Below are positions 26,754 to 35,437 of a stretch of 64,000 nucleotides of DNA, in pieces. The translations under genes and the position numbers were made by a program. Under the pieces are notes generated by a model. It ran no database searches. It was not told the DNA's origin and saw only the letters and a list, made by a program, of their open reading frames with translations. The stretch covers positions 496,001-560,000 of the forward strand of contig CAWJJM010000012.1 in NCBI GenBank assembly GCA_963843275.1, read 5' to 3'. The first letter of the stretch is position 1. Each line of letters begins with the position of its first letter. The DNA comes from CAWJJM01 sp963843275. GTDB taxonomy: Bacteria; Acidobacteriota; Thermoanaerobaculia; Multivoradales; JBCCEF01.

Positions 26754-27986
26754 TCAGGCGGCGCCGGTGGTGCGGTCGCCGCGGGTCGAGGCCGACCCGA
26801 AGGCGCGCGCCTGCTGCGAGGGGCCGAGGATCAGGCGCTCGATCTCGTCGCCGTAGCGGTCGGCGTCGGCCTCGCCGATCTCGATGCAGTGGGCGAGGTA
26901 GTCGGGCTGGAACATCATCAGGCTGAGGAAGTCGGCGCTGGCGGTGTCGCGGGTGCCGAGGCCGCGGGTGAGGAAGCGGAACACCCCCGGGAGCTGCGGC
27001 TCGTAGTCGACCGCCAGACGTCCCAGGTCCACCGAGGGCCGCAGCACCAGCAGGTCGACCGGCCGGTCGTCCCCCCAGTCCTCGGGCGGCATCCGGCGCA
27101 GCAGGCGGTTGATCCGCAGCACCCGCTCGGCGTCCTCGTCGAGGATGTCGAGGAAGATCGCGTCCATCAGGTGGCCGAGGATCTGCGCCGGCGGCGGGTA
27201 GCCGGCGATCTGCGGGCGGTCCGCCTCCTCCTGGCTCTGCACGTAGCGGGTGGAGACGGCCAGGATGCGGTCGGCGCCGAGGTGGATCGAGGGCGACAGC
27301 GGGGCCGCCAGCCGGATGCCGCCGTCGCCGTGCCAATCGCGGCCCAGCCGCACCGCGGGGAAGAACAGCGGCAGCGACGCGGAGGCCATCACGTGCTCGA
27401 CGGTGAGGTGGGTGTGGATGGCGCGCCGGTTGGGGCTGCGCCAGCCGCGGATGTCGCGCCCCTCGAGCCAGGTCACGGTCTGCCCCGTGGCGTAGTTGAG
27501 GGTGATGACGGCCGCCGCGTGCAGGTTGCCGCGCTCGATGTTGCGGCGGATGCCGGCGATCTGGGTGCCCGGCCCGAGGGGGGCCAGCGCCCGCCGCAAC
27601 AGCCGCCCGAGCGGCCGGGTGTCGACGAAGCCGCGGCTGCGGCCGCCGATCCGCCGCCCGCCCGAGAACAACCGGCTGCCCCACGAGGCGATCTGCCGGC
27701 CCAGCGAAGGCGAGTCGACCCGGAAGACCTGCTCGGAGCGCAGGTTGGACCAGAGCCGGGTGAGCTCCTCGGCGGCCTCGCCCAGGTCCCCGGGATGCGA
27801 GGCCAGCATGGAGGCGTTGATCGCGCCGGCCGAGATGCCGGTGACGAGGTCGAAGCGCAGGTCGGGCAGGCGGCGGGCCAGGCTGCGCAGCAGGCCCACC
27901 TGGTAGGCGGCCCGGGCGCCCCCGCCGGTGAGGACGACGGCGAGGGCTCCGTGTCCGTCGGTCGGGGGCGTGCGGGCGTTCGTCAT
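26754..27986 (-). CDS. Patatin-like phospholipase
   Basis: 410 aa, no signal peptide. It has the patatin catalytic set: glycine-rich oxyanion loop GGGARAAYQVG (about 20-30), nucleophile serine in GISAG, and the Asp of DGG in HGDGGIRLAAPLSP. These form the Ser-Asp dyad that hydrolyses acyl chains from lipids. The C-terminal half is longer than a minimal patatin. ATG 27986; TATGCT (28019-28024, minus strand) may be its -10 box. No neighbouring secretion genes, so it may act on the inner membrane or in lipid turnover. Confidence 0.85.
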   Translation of the reverse strand: MTNARTPPTDGHGALAVVLTGGGARAAYQVGLLRSLARRLPDLRFDLVTGISAGAINASMLASHPGDLGEAAEELTRLWSNLRSEQVFRVDSPSLGRQIASWGSRLFSGGRRIGGRSRGFVDTRPLGRLLRRALAPLGPGTQIAGIRRNIERGNLHAAAVITLNYATGQTVTWLEGRDIRGWRSPNRRAIHTHLTVEHVMASASLPLFFPAVRLGRDWHGDGGIRLAAPLSPSIHLGADRILAVSTRYVQSQEEADRPQIAGYPPPAQILGHLMDAIFLDILDEDAERVLRINRLLRRMPPEDWGDDRPVDLLVLRPSVDLGRLAVDYEPQLPGVFRFLTRGLGTRDTASADFLSLMMFQPDYLAHCIEIGEADADRYGDEIERLILGPSQQARAFGSASTRGDRTTGAA

Positions 27987-28017
27987 GGCGTCGGGCGAGG
28001 TCTCCCCCCGGCTGGGC

Positions 28018-28024
28018 TAGCATA
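28018..28024. promoter_or_regulatory. Overlapping divergent -10 boxes
   Basis: TAGCAT (28018-28023, plus strand) and TATGCT (28024-28019, minus strand) share almost the same bases between the patatin gene (ATG 27986) and the cytochrome c gene (ATG 28098). Confidence 0.35.
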
Positions 28025-28097
28025 AAGCTTGCCGGTGAAGCGGGCGCCCGGCCGCGCGGGCGCCACCGTCGGACGGTACCAGGAGCAGACCACGCGT

Positions 28098-28685
28098 ATG
28101 AAGATCGTCCTGACGGTGGTGGCGGTGCTCGCCCTGCTGGCCGCCGCCCTGGTGGTGGCGGCCTGGGCCGGCTGGGTGGGCGTCGCGGCGACCGACCCCG
28201 ACCCGCCCCTGGTCGCCTGGTACCTGACGACGGCGCGCGAGGGGGCGATCGCGGCGGCGGTCGGCGACGTCGAGGTGCCGCCCCTGGACGATCCGCGTCT
28301 GCTGCGCACCGGCGTGGTGCGCTACCACGCCCTGTGCGAGGGCTGCCACGGGGCGCCGGGCGTCGACCCCGGACCGATCGCCCGCGGCCTCAACCCCCTG
28401 CCGCCGGAGCTCCACGGGGCCCGTCCGGCCGGGGAGCGGCCCGCGCGCCGCGCGGCGCGCACCTACTGGATCCTCGCCAACGGGGTGCGCATGACCGGGA
28501 TGCCGGCCTTCGGCCCCCTGCTCGGGGACGACGAGCTGTGGGCGCTGACCGCGTTCGTCGAGCGCCTCCCGGAGCTGACGCCGGAGCAGTACCGGGCGAT
28601 GGTGGCCAGCGCCGGACGCGCCGCCGGCGAGGCGCCGGGGCCGGCACCCGAGGAGCCCGCCGACGCACCCTCTCCCCCCGGCTGA
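28098..28685 (+). CDS. Membrane-anchored monohaem cytochrome c
   Basis: 195 aa. N-terminal membrane helix (about 3-25) that may be an uncleaved anchor. A single CEGCH haem motif (about residue 78) and a methionine in RMTGMPAFGPLL as distal ligand make it a class I cytochrome c of the CcoP/soluble carrier type. The C-terminal 30 residues are Pro/Ala/Glu-rich. Start at ATG 28098 with AGGAG at 28081. No oxidase gene nearby; it probably delivers electrons between periplasmic partners. Confidence 0.8.
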   Translation: MKIVLTVVAVLALLAAALVVAAWAGWVGVAATDPDPPLVAWYLTTAREGAIAAAVGDVEVPPLDDPRLLRTGVVRYHALCEGCHGAPGVDPGPIARGLNPLPPELHGARPAGERPARRAARTYWILANGVRMTGMPAFGPLLGDDELWALTAFVERLPELTPEQYRAMVASAGRAAGEAPGPAPEEPADAPSPPG

Positions 28686-28702
28686 GGGGCCGTCGCTTGC
28701 GG

Positions 28703-28708
28703 TAGGCT
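28703..28708 (+). promoter_or_regulatory. Leaderless -10 box TAGGCT for proline dehydrogenase
   Basis: TAGGCT ends 10 nt before the ATG at 28719, with no ribosome site between. Confidence 0.45.
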
Positions 28709-28718
28709 TCCGGCCGCC

Positions 28719-29642
28719 ATGAGCCTGTTCAGCCGCGCCGTCGTCACCACCCTTCCCTTCGTTCCCAAGGCCGCCGTCGGGCGCGTCGCCTCCCGCTACG
28801 TGGCGGGGGAGACGCTCGACGACGCCGTCGCCACCCTCCGCGCCCTGGCGGGGGAGGGAGCCGCGGGCACCCTCGACGTCCTCGGCGAGGAGGTCGACGA
28901 TCGCGCCAAGGCCGAGGCGGCGGTCGCCGAGTACCTGCGTGTCCTCGAGACGATCGAGCGCGAGCGCCTCGACGCGAACGTCTCGATCAAGCTCACCCTG
29001 CTCGGCCTCAAGATCGATCCCGATTTCTGCTGCGACAACGTCGAGCGCATCGCCACCTCGGCCCGGGAGCGCGGCAACTTCGTCCGCATCGACATGGAGG
29101 ACCACACCACCACCGACGAGACGCTGGCCATCTACCACCGGCTGCAGCCGCGCCTCGGCAACCTGGGCGTCGTCCTGCAGGCCTACATGCGGCGCACCTT
29201 GAGCGACCTCGACGCGCTGCCGGCGGAGGGGGCCAACGTCCGGCTCTGCAAGGGCATCTACATCGAGCCCCGGCGGGTGGCCTGGAAGGGCTACGACACG
29301 GTGCGCCTGAACTTCCTCGCCGCGCTCGAGAAGATGATCCGGCGCGGCGTCTACGCCGCCGTCGCCACCCACGACGAGTACCTGGTGTGCGCCGCGCGGG
29401 CCCTGCTCGAGCGCTACGAGGTGGCCCGCGACCGGTACGAGTTCCAGATGCTGCTGGGGGTCGACGAGGAGCTGCGCCGCATCCTCGTCGCCGAGGGCCA
29501 CCGGATGCGCGTCTACGTGCCCTTCGGCCGCGACTGGTACCCGTACTCGATCCGGCGCCTGCGCGAGAACCCCGAGGTCGCCCGTCACGTCATGCGGGCG
29601 ACCCTCCGACGCTGGTCCGGCGACGGCCGGAGGGCCCGGTGA
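28719..29642 (+). CDS. Proline dehydrogenase (FAD-dependent)
   Basis: 307 aa, a single-domain proline dehydrogenase that oxidises proline to pyrroline-5-carboxylate and passes electrons to quinone. Conserved signatures are RIDMEDH, VVLQAYMRRTLSD, RLCKGIY, YEFQMLLGV and the C-terminal RVYVPFGRDWYPYSIRRL. The separate P5C dehydrogenase of the PutA type is not present here. The gene is followed by proC with a 4-nt overlap (29639-29642), so both products are made together. Confidence 0.9.
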   Translation: MSLFSRAVVTTLPFVPKAAVGRVASRYVAGETLDDAVATLRALAGEGAAGTLDVLGEEVDDRAKAEAAVAEYLRVLETIERERLDANVSIKLTLLGLKIDPDFCCDNVERIATSARERGNFVRIDMEDHTTTDETLAIYHRLQPRLGNLGVVLQAYMRRTLSDLDALPAEGANVRLCKGIYIEPRRVAWKGYDTVRLNFLAALEKMIRRGVYAAVATHDEYLVCAARALLERYEVARDRYEFQMLLGVDEELRRILVAEGHRMRVYVPFGRDWYPYSIRRLRENPEVARHVMRATLRRWSGDGRRAR

Positions 29643-30457
29643 GCGGGCTCGCCGGCCGCCGGGTCGCCGTCCTCGGGGCGGGGAAGATGGGCGAGACGCT
29701 GATCCGCGCCCTGCTCGGGACCGGCGCCGTCGGCGCCGACGACGTGGCGGCGACGGTGGCCCACGCCGAGAGCGTCGAGCGGCTGCGCGACGTCCTGCCG
29801 GTGCGCGTCGGGCGGGACAACCGGGAGGCGGTCGCCGACGCCGACCTGGTCCTCGTGTGCGTCAAGCCGCGGACGGTGACCGAGGTCCTCGACGAGATCG
29901 CGCCGGTGCTCGACGCCCGCCGGGTGGTGGTGTCGATCGCCGCGGGCGTGCCGCTGGGGGTCATGGAGGCGCGGCTGACCGGGCCGGTGCCGGTCGTGCG
30001 GGCGATGCCCAACACCCCCGCCCTGGTGGGCGCCGGCATGACCGCGCTCACTGGCGGCCGCCACGCCGGCGCGGCCGAGGTGGAGCTCGCCGAGGCGGTC
30101 TTCCGGCCGGTCGGGCGCACCCTGGTGCTCGACGAGGCCCACTTCGACGCCGTGACCGGGCTGTCCGCTTCCGGTCCGGCCTTCCTCTACATCGTCATCG
30201 AGTCGCTGGCCGAGGGCGGCGTCAAGATGGGCCTGCCACGGCGGGTGGCGATCGAGCTGGCGGCGCAGACCTGCCTCGGGGCCGGCCGCATGGTGCTGGA
30301 GACCGAGGGGCACCCGGCGCTGCTCAAGGACGCCGTCACGACGCCGGCCGGCTGCACCGTCGACGGCATCCTCAAGCTCGAGGAGGGCGGACTGCGGGTG
30401 ACCCTGATCAAGGCGGTGGTGGAGGCCACCCGCCGCTCCCGGGAGCTTCTGGGTTGA
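29639..30457 (+). CDS. proC: Pyrroline-5-carboxylate reductase
   Basis: 272 aa. NAD(P)-binding motif VAVLGAGKMGE at the N-terminus, MPNTPALVGAGMTAL and the C-terminal signature DAVTGLSASGPAFLY place it in ProC. It reduces P5C to proline, the last step of synthesis and the reverse of the upstream enzyme. GTG start chosen from the GTGA overlap with the proline dehydrogenase stop. Coupling of opposing enzymes could support a proline-P5C redox cycle. Confidence 0.92.
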   Translation: MSGLAGRRVAVLGAGKMGETLIRALLGTGAVGADDVAATVAHAESVERLRDVLPVRVGRDNREAVADADLVLVCVKPRTVTEVLDEIAPVLDARRVVVSIAAGVPLGVMEARLTGPVPVVRAMPNTPALVGAGMTALTGGRHAGAAEVELAEAVFRPVGRTLVLDEAHFDAVTGLSASGPAFLYIVIESLAEGGVKMGLPRRVAIELAAQTCLGAGRMVLETEGHPALLKDAVTTPAGCTVDGILKLEEGGLRVTLIKAVVEATRRSRELLG

Positions 30458-30561
30458 GGGCGTGGCACGGCGATGGTAGTGTCCGCGGAGTTGCTTCTTG
30501 ATCGAAACTGCAGAGTCGTGTCGGGTTCCGCGAGAACCGGAGAGCGAGGGGCGCCGCGAGG

Positions 30562-31605
30562 ATGAACGAGCCCGGTGAGGGGCGCGACCGCGCCGAACCG
30601 CGCGCCAGCGGTGCCGAGAGCACCGACGACATCGAGCTGTCCGCACTGCACGAGAGCGGCCTCACCCAGACCTACGACACGGCCGAGCGCGAGGGTCTGT
30701 TCGAGGAGGAGGACGAGCTCCTCGAGGCCGACGTCATCCTCATCGCCCACCCCGAGAACCGCCGGCTGGGCACGCGCTTCCGCCTGCGCCCCGGCCAGCG
30801 CATGGAGGTCGGGCGCTCGCACGCGGCCGAGGTCTCCCTCCCGGAGGTGCTGTCGATCTCGCGGCAGCACGCGCGGCTCGAGTACCGCGGCCGCCGCGTC
30901 ACGCTGCGCGACCTCGGCTCGACCAACGGCACCTACGTCAACGGCCAGCTCCTGCGCCCCAGCGAGGCCGCCGTGCTGCACTCCGGCGACCGCTTCCAGG
31001 TGGCCGGCGTGCACTTCAAGTTCCTCCACGAGCAGGATCCCGAGCACGCCTACTACGAGACCATCTACGACCTGGTCACCCGCGACGGCCTGACCGAGAT
31101 CTTCAACAAGCGCAAGTACGAGGAGGAGGTGGAGCGCGAGTTCGCCCGCGCCCGCCGCCACCGCCGGCCGCTGTCGTTGATCATGTTCGATCTCGACGAC
31201 TTCAAGCAGATCAACGACAACTACGGCCACCTGTGCGGCGACTTCGTCCTCAAGCGGGTCGTCAACCTGGCGCGCGAGCTGCTGCGGCCCGAGCAGGTGT
31301 TCGCCCGCGTCGGCGGCGACGAGTTCGTCATCCTGGCGCCGGAGACGGAGAGCGGCGGCGCCGAGGCGCTGGCCCACAAGATCTGCGAGCGCGTGTCGTC
31401 GCTCGACTACACCTACTGCGACTTCGTGGTGCGGGTGACCTGCTCGTTCGGCGTCGCCCAGCTCGGCCGCGAGATGCGCCAGCCGCAGGAGCTCTACCAC
31501 GCCGGCGACCAGGCCCTGATGGCCTCGAAGCGCTCGGGGCGCAACAAGGTGATGGTCTACGACCGCTCGCTGGCCTCCGCCCCGCCGGTCCCTTCACCCC
31601 GGTAG
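30562..31605 (+). CDS. FHA-GGDEF diguanylate cyclase
   Basis: 347 aa, cytoplasmic. An acidic N-terminus (about 1-55) is followed by an FHA domain (about 60-150; VGRSHAAEVSLPE, SISRQHARLEYRG, GSTNGTYVNG) that reads phosphothreonine, then a GGDEF domain (about 165-335) with an intact active site ARVGGDEF. The inhibitory I-site position, normally RxxD, reads RPEQ, so product inhibition is probably weak. It would make c-di-GMP in response to a Ser/Thr kinase. The 3' end overlaps the convergent aldo/keto reductase gene by 49 bp. No clear ribosome site. Confidence 0.85.
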   Translation: MNEPGEGRDRAEPRASGAESTDDIELSALHESGLTQTYDTAEREGLFEEEDELLEADVILIAHPENRRLGTRFRLRPGQRMEVGRSHAAEVSLPEVLSISRQHARLEYRGRRVTLRDLGSTNGTYVNGQLLRPSEAAVLHSGDRFQVAGVHFKFLHEQDPEHAYYETIYDLVTRDGLTEIFNKRKYEEEVEREFARARRHRRPLSLIMFDLDDFKQINDNYGHLCGDFVLKRVVNLARELLRPEQVFARVGGDEFVILAPETESGGAEALAHKICERVSSLDYTYCDFVVRVTCSFGVAQLGREMRQPQELYHAGDQALMASKRSGRNKVMVYDRSLASAPPVPSPR

Positions 31606-32558
31606 AGCCGGCGCACCCACGCTGCGTCCTCCTCGGCCAGCGGCTCGCCCACCGTGGCCGCCGCCTCGACCTGCGCCGGGTTGCGCTGGCCGAGCAGCAC
31701 GCAGGCGCCCGGGCTGTCGGCGAGCAGCACCCCCGTCAGCGCATGGAGGACGGGGTGGGGATGGGCGGAGAAACGGTGCTCGACCGCCTGCCGCGCCCGC
31801 CGCATGCGGGCGAGGAAGGCGGGGTCGCGAAAGCCCTCGACCCGGTTGCGGAAGTCGCCCGCGGGGAACTCGGTGGGCCGCTCGTACTTGCCGAGCAGCA
31901 GGCCGTGCTTGAGCGGGGAGAAGAACGCCACCCCGGCGCCGGTGGCGGCGGCCCGGGCCGCCAGCCCGCTCTCGGCCCAGGTGTCGTCGACGACGTTGCG
32001 GTAGGGCTGCACCACGTCCGGATCGACCCGCGGCGCCAGCCGCGCCACCTTCGCCGGGTCCCAGTCGGACAGGCCGACGAAGCGGATCCTGCCCTCGTCG
32101 CGGCGGCGGTGGAGGACCTCGAGGGCGCCGTCGAGGTAGCGGTCGGCGGGCCCGAAGTCGCAGTGGTGGAAGTAGTAGAGGTCGATCACGTCGGTGCGCA
32201 GGTTGGCCAGCGAGCGCTCCAGGTGGCCGCGGATCAGCTCCGGGTGGTAGGGGTGGTCGTACGGACCGCGGTCCCAGCCCACCTTGCTGGCCAGGAAGAT
32301 CTCCCGCCGCGGTACCCGGCCCCACAGCGATCCGATCAGCTCCTCGGCGTGGCCTTCGCCGTAGACGTCCGCCGTGTCCCAGTGGGTCAGGCCCAGCTCC
32401 CAGGCGCGCACCAGGGCGCGGCGGGCGAGCTCGTCATCGTGGCCCGTCCAGCCCACCGGGTCGCCCTCCCGGTTGCGGTTGGGGCCGCCGTGGCCCCAGG
32501 TGCCCACGCCGATCGCCGGCACCTCGACGCCGGTCCTGCCCAGGGGCCCACGGCGCAT
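31557..32558 (-). CDS. Aldo/keto reductase
   Basis: 333 aa, a TIM-barrel NADPH-dependent oxidoreductase. The family signature GLTHWDTADVYGEGHAEE (Asp and Tyr of the catalytic set), the lysine in SKVGWDRG, the His in YYFHHCDFG and the C-terminal VLLGQRNPAQVE are present. Substrate unknown. ATG 32558 shares one base with the stop of the oxidoreductase gene (TGATG), so the two are coupled. Third gene of an operon under a sigma-54 promoter. Confidence 0.85.
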   Translation of the reverse strand: MRRGPLGRTGVEVPAIGVGTWGHGGPNRNREGDPVGWTGHDDELARRALVRAWELGLTHWDTADVYGEGHAEELIGSLWGRVPRREIFLASKVGWDRGPYDHPYHPELIRGHLERSLANLRTDVIDLYYFHHCDFGPADRYLDGALEVLHRRRDEGRIRFVGLSDWDPAKVARLAPRVDPDVVQPYRNVVDDTWAESGLAARAAATGAGVAFFSPLKHGLLLGKYERPTEFPAGDFRNRVEGFRDPAFLARMRRARQAVEHRFSAHPHPVLHALTGVLLADSPGACVLLGQRNPAQVEAAATVGEPLAEEDAAWVRRLYRGEGTGGAEASERS

Positions 32559-33676
32559 CAGCGCGTCCCACCGGCCGCGGGCCCCGGCGGTGCGGCGGCG
32601 CGGGCGGCCGGCACCTCGACCCAGCCGCCGCCGCCCGCGTGGGACCGGCGGACGGCGTCGAGCAGCCGCTGAACCCGCAGGCCGTCGGCGAAGGTGGCGG
32701 CGTCGGCGAGGGCGTCGCGGTCGCCGCCGTCGAGGGCCGCGGCCAGCCGGCGGCCGAGCTCGAGCGTGCCGCGCCGCCACTCGTCGTCCCGCAGCCCCGC
32801 GGGGAGGGCGCGCGGTTCCGGCACCGCCAGCTCGGCGAGCTCGCGCTCGCCGGCCCGCGCGCCGCGCAGGACGCCGTTCTCGTGCACCAGGGTCCCGGCG
32901 GACCCCGAGAGGCGCAGCCGGGAGAGCGGCGGTCCGGCGACCAGGGTGGACAGGCGCAGCGACCCCGCGGCCCCGCCGGACAGCCGCAGCTCGACGCTCG
33001 CCGTCTGGTCCGCGGTGACCGGGCGCTCCACGCCGTCGTGGTCGCGGCGCCGGCGGACGAAGGTGCCCAGCGTCCCGCGCACCGCCTCGACCCGGCGACC
33101 CGTGACCCACGCCACGAAATCGAGCAGGTGGCTCCCCGCGGCCCCGAGGATCCCGCCGCCGCGGTCGCGGTCGCACCACCAGGTCCAGGGGCGCGCCGGG
33201 TCGAGGCGGCCGCCGTTGAGGAGCTGGGCCTCGACCTCGTGCAGCTCCCCCAGCCAGCCCTCGGCCACCAGCCGGCGCAGCCGCCGGCGCGCCGGCACGA
33301 AGCGCAGCTCGTGGTCGATCAGGGCGCGCCGGTCGGGGTGGCGGCGGGCGGCGGCCAGCATCTCGGCGGCCTCGGCGGCGTCGAGAGCGGTCGGCTTCTC
33401 GCACAGGACGTGCCGGCCGGCGGCGAGGGCGGCGGCCGCCATCTCGCGGTGGGTGTGCGGCGGGGTGGTGACGCTGACCAGGTCGACCTCGGGGTGGCCG
33501 ACGACCTCCTCCCAGTCCGCGGTGGCGCAGGGGACCGCCAGCTCGGCCGCGGCGGCGGCGGCCTTCTCCGCCGTGCGCGCCCACACGGCGGTCACCCGCA
33601 GACCGGCCGCCCGGAACGCCGGCACCTGGGTCTTCACGCCCCAGCCGGTGCCGATCACTCCCACCCCGATGCTCAC
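32558..33676 (-). CDS. Gfo/Idh/MocA-family oxidoreductase
   Basis: 372 aa. Rossmann motif VGVIGTGWG at the N-terminus, the EKP motif (VLCEKPTALD) with catalytic Lys, and a C-terminal beta-sheet domain. Family members act on sugars or other hydroxylated compounds with NAD(P). It precedes the aldo/keto reductase and its GTG start overlaps the nucleotidyltransferase stop by 4 nt (33673-33676), so all three genes form an operon. The substrate cannot be read from the sequence. Confidence 0.85.
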   Translation of the reverse strand: MSIGVGVIGTGWGVKTQVPAFRAAGLRVTAVWARTAEKAAAAAAELAVPCATADWEEVVGHPEVDLVSVTTPPHTHREMAAAALAAGRHVLCEKPTALDAAEAAEMLAAARRHPDRRALIDHELRFVPARRRLRRLVAEGWLGELHEVEAQLLNGGRLDPARPWTWWCDRDRGGGILGAAGSHLLDFVAWVTGRRVEAVRGTLGTFVRRRRDHDGVERPVTADQTASVELRLSGGAAGSLRLSTLVAGPPLSRLRLSGSAGTLVHENGVLRGARAGERELAELAVPEPRALPAGLRDDEWRRGTLELGRRLAAALDGGDRDALADAATFADGLRVQRLLDAVRRSHAGGGGWVEVPAARAAAPPGPAAGGTR

Positions 33677-34476
33677 CCTTCCTCGTCCCCCTCCCGGGCC
33701 TCCTCGTCGGTCACCCGCTGCCACTCGGAGAGCTCCCGCCGGCTCAGGTTGCCCGCCGGGGGCAGGCGCCCGTCGCGGTAGCGGCGCTCCTCGACGTCGG
33801 TCGCGTACTGGCGGCGCGACAGCAGCGTTCCGTGGCAGACCCGCTCCGGCGCCGCGGCCCGCTGCTCCTCGCGCATGCGGCGGAGCAGCCCGCCGACGAG
33901 CCACCCCGGGACCGCGGTCCGCCGGCAAGGATAGATGAAGCCGAACAGGACCAGGTGGGCGAGCAGCACCCGCCAGTGCTCGCCGAAGCGAGAGGCCAGC
34001 CGCTCCCAGTCCAGCTCCTCGGCGAGGTCGTGGAGCAGGTGGGCGACGTCGGCCCCGTCGAAGCGCTCCCGCTCCATGATGAAGGCCTTCGACCAGATCA
34101 TCTCCTCGGGCGGGCAGAGCCGCGCCTCGACGCCGAGGACGCGCCCCTCGCGAGCGTGCGCGAACCAGCCGTCGTCGACCTCGGCCAGGCCGTTCCCCGA
34201 GCTGTAGATGATGTCGACGAAGTCGTCTCCGCGGAAGGCCTTGGTCAGCCAGTGCGAGGCGTAGGGCACCACCGCGCAGCCGATCGACTCGAGCGACCGC
34301 GCGACCCGCGGTACGTCCGCCTGGCGGACGAAGAGATCGAAGTCCTTGGTGTCGCGCTCGATCCCGGTGTAGTGGGCGAGGGCGTAGGCCCCCGCCACCA
34401 GGTGCGGCACCCGGTCCCGGGCCAGCGTCGCGAGGACCTCGCTGTAGAAGGCGCGGGTCTCCGCCGACAGCGCCAT
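33673..34476 (-). CDS. Nucleotidyltransferase-fold protein
   Basis: 267 aa, soluble. The segment LVAGAYALAHYTG, then TKDFDLFVR (a D-x-D pair) is the nucleotidyltransferase signature also used in AbiEii-like and aminoglycoside-type transferases; whether it is active is unknown. The C-terminal part contains no antitoxin partner pattern, and no toxin-antitoxin pair is adjacent. First gene of the minus-strand operon, with a putative sigma-54 promoter about 95 nt upstream. ATG 34476 lacks a strong ribosome site. Confidence 0.65.
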   Translation of the reverse strand: MALSAETRAFYSEVLATLARDRVPHLVAGAYALAHYTGIERDTKDFDLFVRQADVPRVARSLESIGCAVVPYASHWLTKAFRGDDFVDIIYSSGNGLAEVDDGWFAHAREGRVLGVEARLCPPEEMIWSKAFIMERERFDGADVAHLLHDLAEELDWERLASRFGEHWRVLLAHLVLFGFIYPCRRTAVPGWLVGGLLRRMREEQRAAAPERVCHGTLLSRRQYATDVEERRYRDGRLPPAGNLSRRELSEWQRVTDEEAREGDEEG

Positions 34477-34570
34477 CGGCTCGGGATCTTCTCTGGCGGT
34501 GCGGGGCGGCAGCATGTGCGGTCTCGTCGGGGTCGGTCTGCGGCGGAGTGCCGCGGGTGGGGATGCCAGG

Positions 34571-34587
34571 AGCAAGAGGCGTACCGG
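34571..34587 (-). promoter_or_regulatory. Sigma-54 promoter, minus strand
   Basis: On the minus strand CGGTACG-N4-TTGCT with GG (34585-34584) and GC (34573-34572) separated by exactly 10 nt. It would serve the operon starting at 34476, with a leader of about 85 nt. Confidence 0.55.
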
Positions 34588-34602
34588 GCCCGGCGGTCGT
34601 CG

Positions 34603-34618
34603 TGGCACCCCTCTTGCG
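34603..34618 (+). promoter_or_regulatory. Sigma-54 promoter, plus strand
   Basis: TGGCAC-N5-TTGC with GG (34604-34605) and GC (34616-34617) separated by exactly 10 nt, a near-perfect consensus. It would serve the phosphoesterase gene at 34693 with a leader of about 65 nt. It faces the minus-strand element at 34571-34587. Confidence 0.65.
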
Positions 34619-34692
34619 ACGTTCCGAGGGCGACCCAGGGCACCGGCCCCGACCCCGCGGCCGGACGGCGAATCACCCCCCAGGAGGCGGAC

Positions 34693-35409
34693 ATGCGGCT
34701 GGCGGCGACGGCGGATCTCCACTACACGCGGACCTCGCGCGGCAGCCTCGACGCGCTGTTCCGGCGCGCCGACGCCGAGGCCGACGTCCTCTTGCTGTGC
34801 GGCGACCTGACGGACTACGGCCTGCCCGAGGAGGCCGAGCTGCTCATGGAGGACCTCGGGGCGGCGCTGTCGATCCCGGCGGTGGCCGTGCTCGGCAACC
34901 ACGACTTCGAGTCGGGGCGCCAGGACGAGGTCAAGGCGGTCCTCACCGACGGCGGCGTGCTGGTGCTCGACGGCGACGCCTGCGAGATCGAGGGCGTCGG
35001 GTTCGCCGGCGCCAAGGGCTTCGCGGGCGGCTTCGGCCGCGGCTCGCTGTCGCCCTGGGGCGAGGCGATGATCAAGGCGTTCGTCCAGGAGGCCGTCGAC
35101 GAGGCGTTGAAGCTGGAGTCGGCGCTGGGTCGCCTGAAGACCGAGCACCGCGTGGTGCTGCTGCACTACTCGCCGATCGTGGCCACGGTGGTGGGGGAGC
35201 CGCCCGAGATCTTCGCGTTCCTCGGCTCCAGCCGGCTGGAGGAGCCGCTGCGGCGCTACCCGGCCGACGTCGTCTTCCACGGGCACGCCCATCGGGGCAC
35301 CCCCGAGGGTGCCACCGAGGCCGGCGTCCCGGTCTACAACGTGTCGCTCCGGGTGCTGCGCGACGCGCGGCCCGAGGCGCCGCCGCTGCGCTTCTTCGAC
35401 ATCGGGTGA
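34693..35409 (+). CDS. Metallophosphoesterase
   Basis: 238 aa. The five metal-binding blocks are present: ATADLHY (D-x-H), LCGDLTD (GD), LGNHD (GNHD), LLHYSP and HGHAHRG (GHxH). Members cleave phosphomono- or diesters with a dinuclear metal centre; the substrate (nucleic acid, cyclic nucleotide or other) is not evident. AGGAGG at 34682 gives a strong ribosome site. The gene stands alone on the plus strand under a sigma-54-type promoter. Confidence 0.85.
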   Translation: MRLAATADLHYTRTSRGSLDALFRRADAEADVLLLCGDLTDYGLPEEAELLMEDLGAALSIPAVAVLGNHDFESGRQDEVKAVLTDGGVLVLDGDACEIEGVGFAGAKGFAGGFGRGSLSPWGEAMIKAFVQEAVDEALKLESALGRLKTEHRVVLLHYSPIVATVVGEPPEIFAFLGSSRLEEPLRRYPADVVFHGHAHRGTPEGATEAGVPVYNVSLRVLRDARPEAPPLRFFDIG

Positions 35410-35437
35410 CGCCGGGCGCCGGGGCCGGTGCGCCGGC

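Noticed and set aside
28029..28097. Upstream TTG start for the cytochrome c gene
   Set aside because: ATG 28098 starts the membrane helix and has AGGAG upstream; the extra 23 residues are charged and unrelated.
33673..34476. AbiEii-type toxin of a toxin-antitoxin pair
   Set aside because: There is no adjacent AbiEi-like antitoxin; the gene leads an operon of metabolic oxidoreductases.
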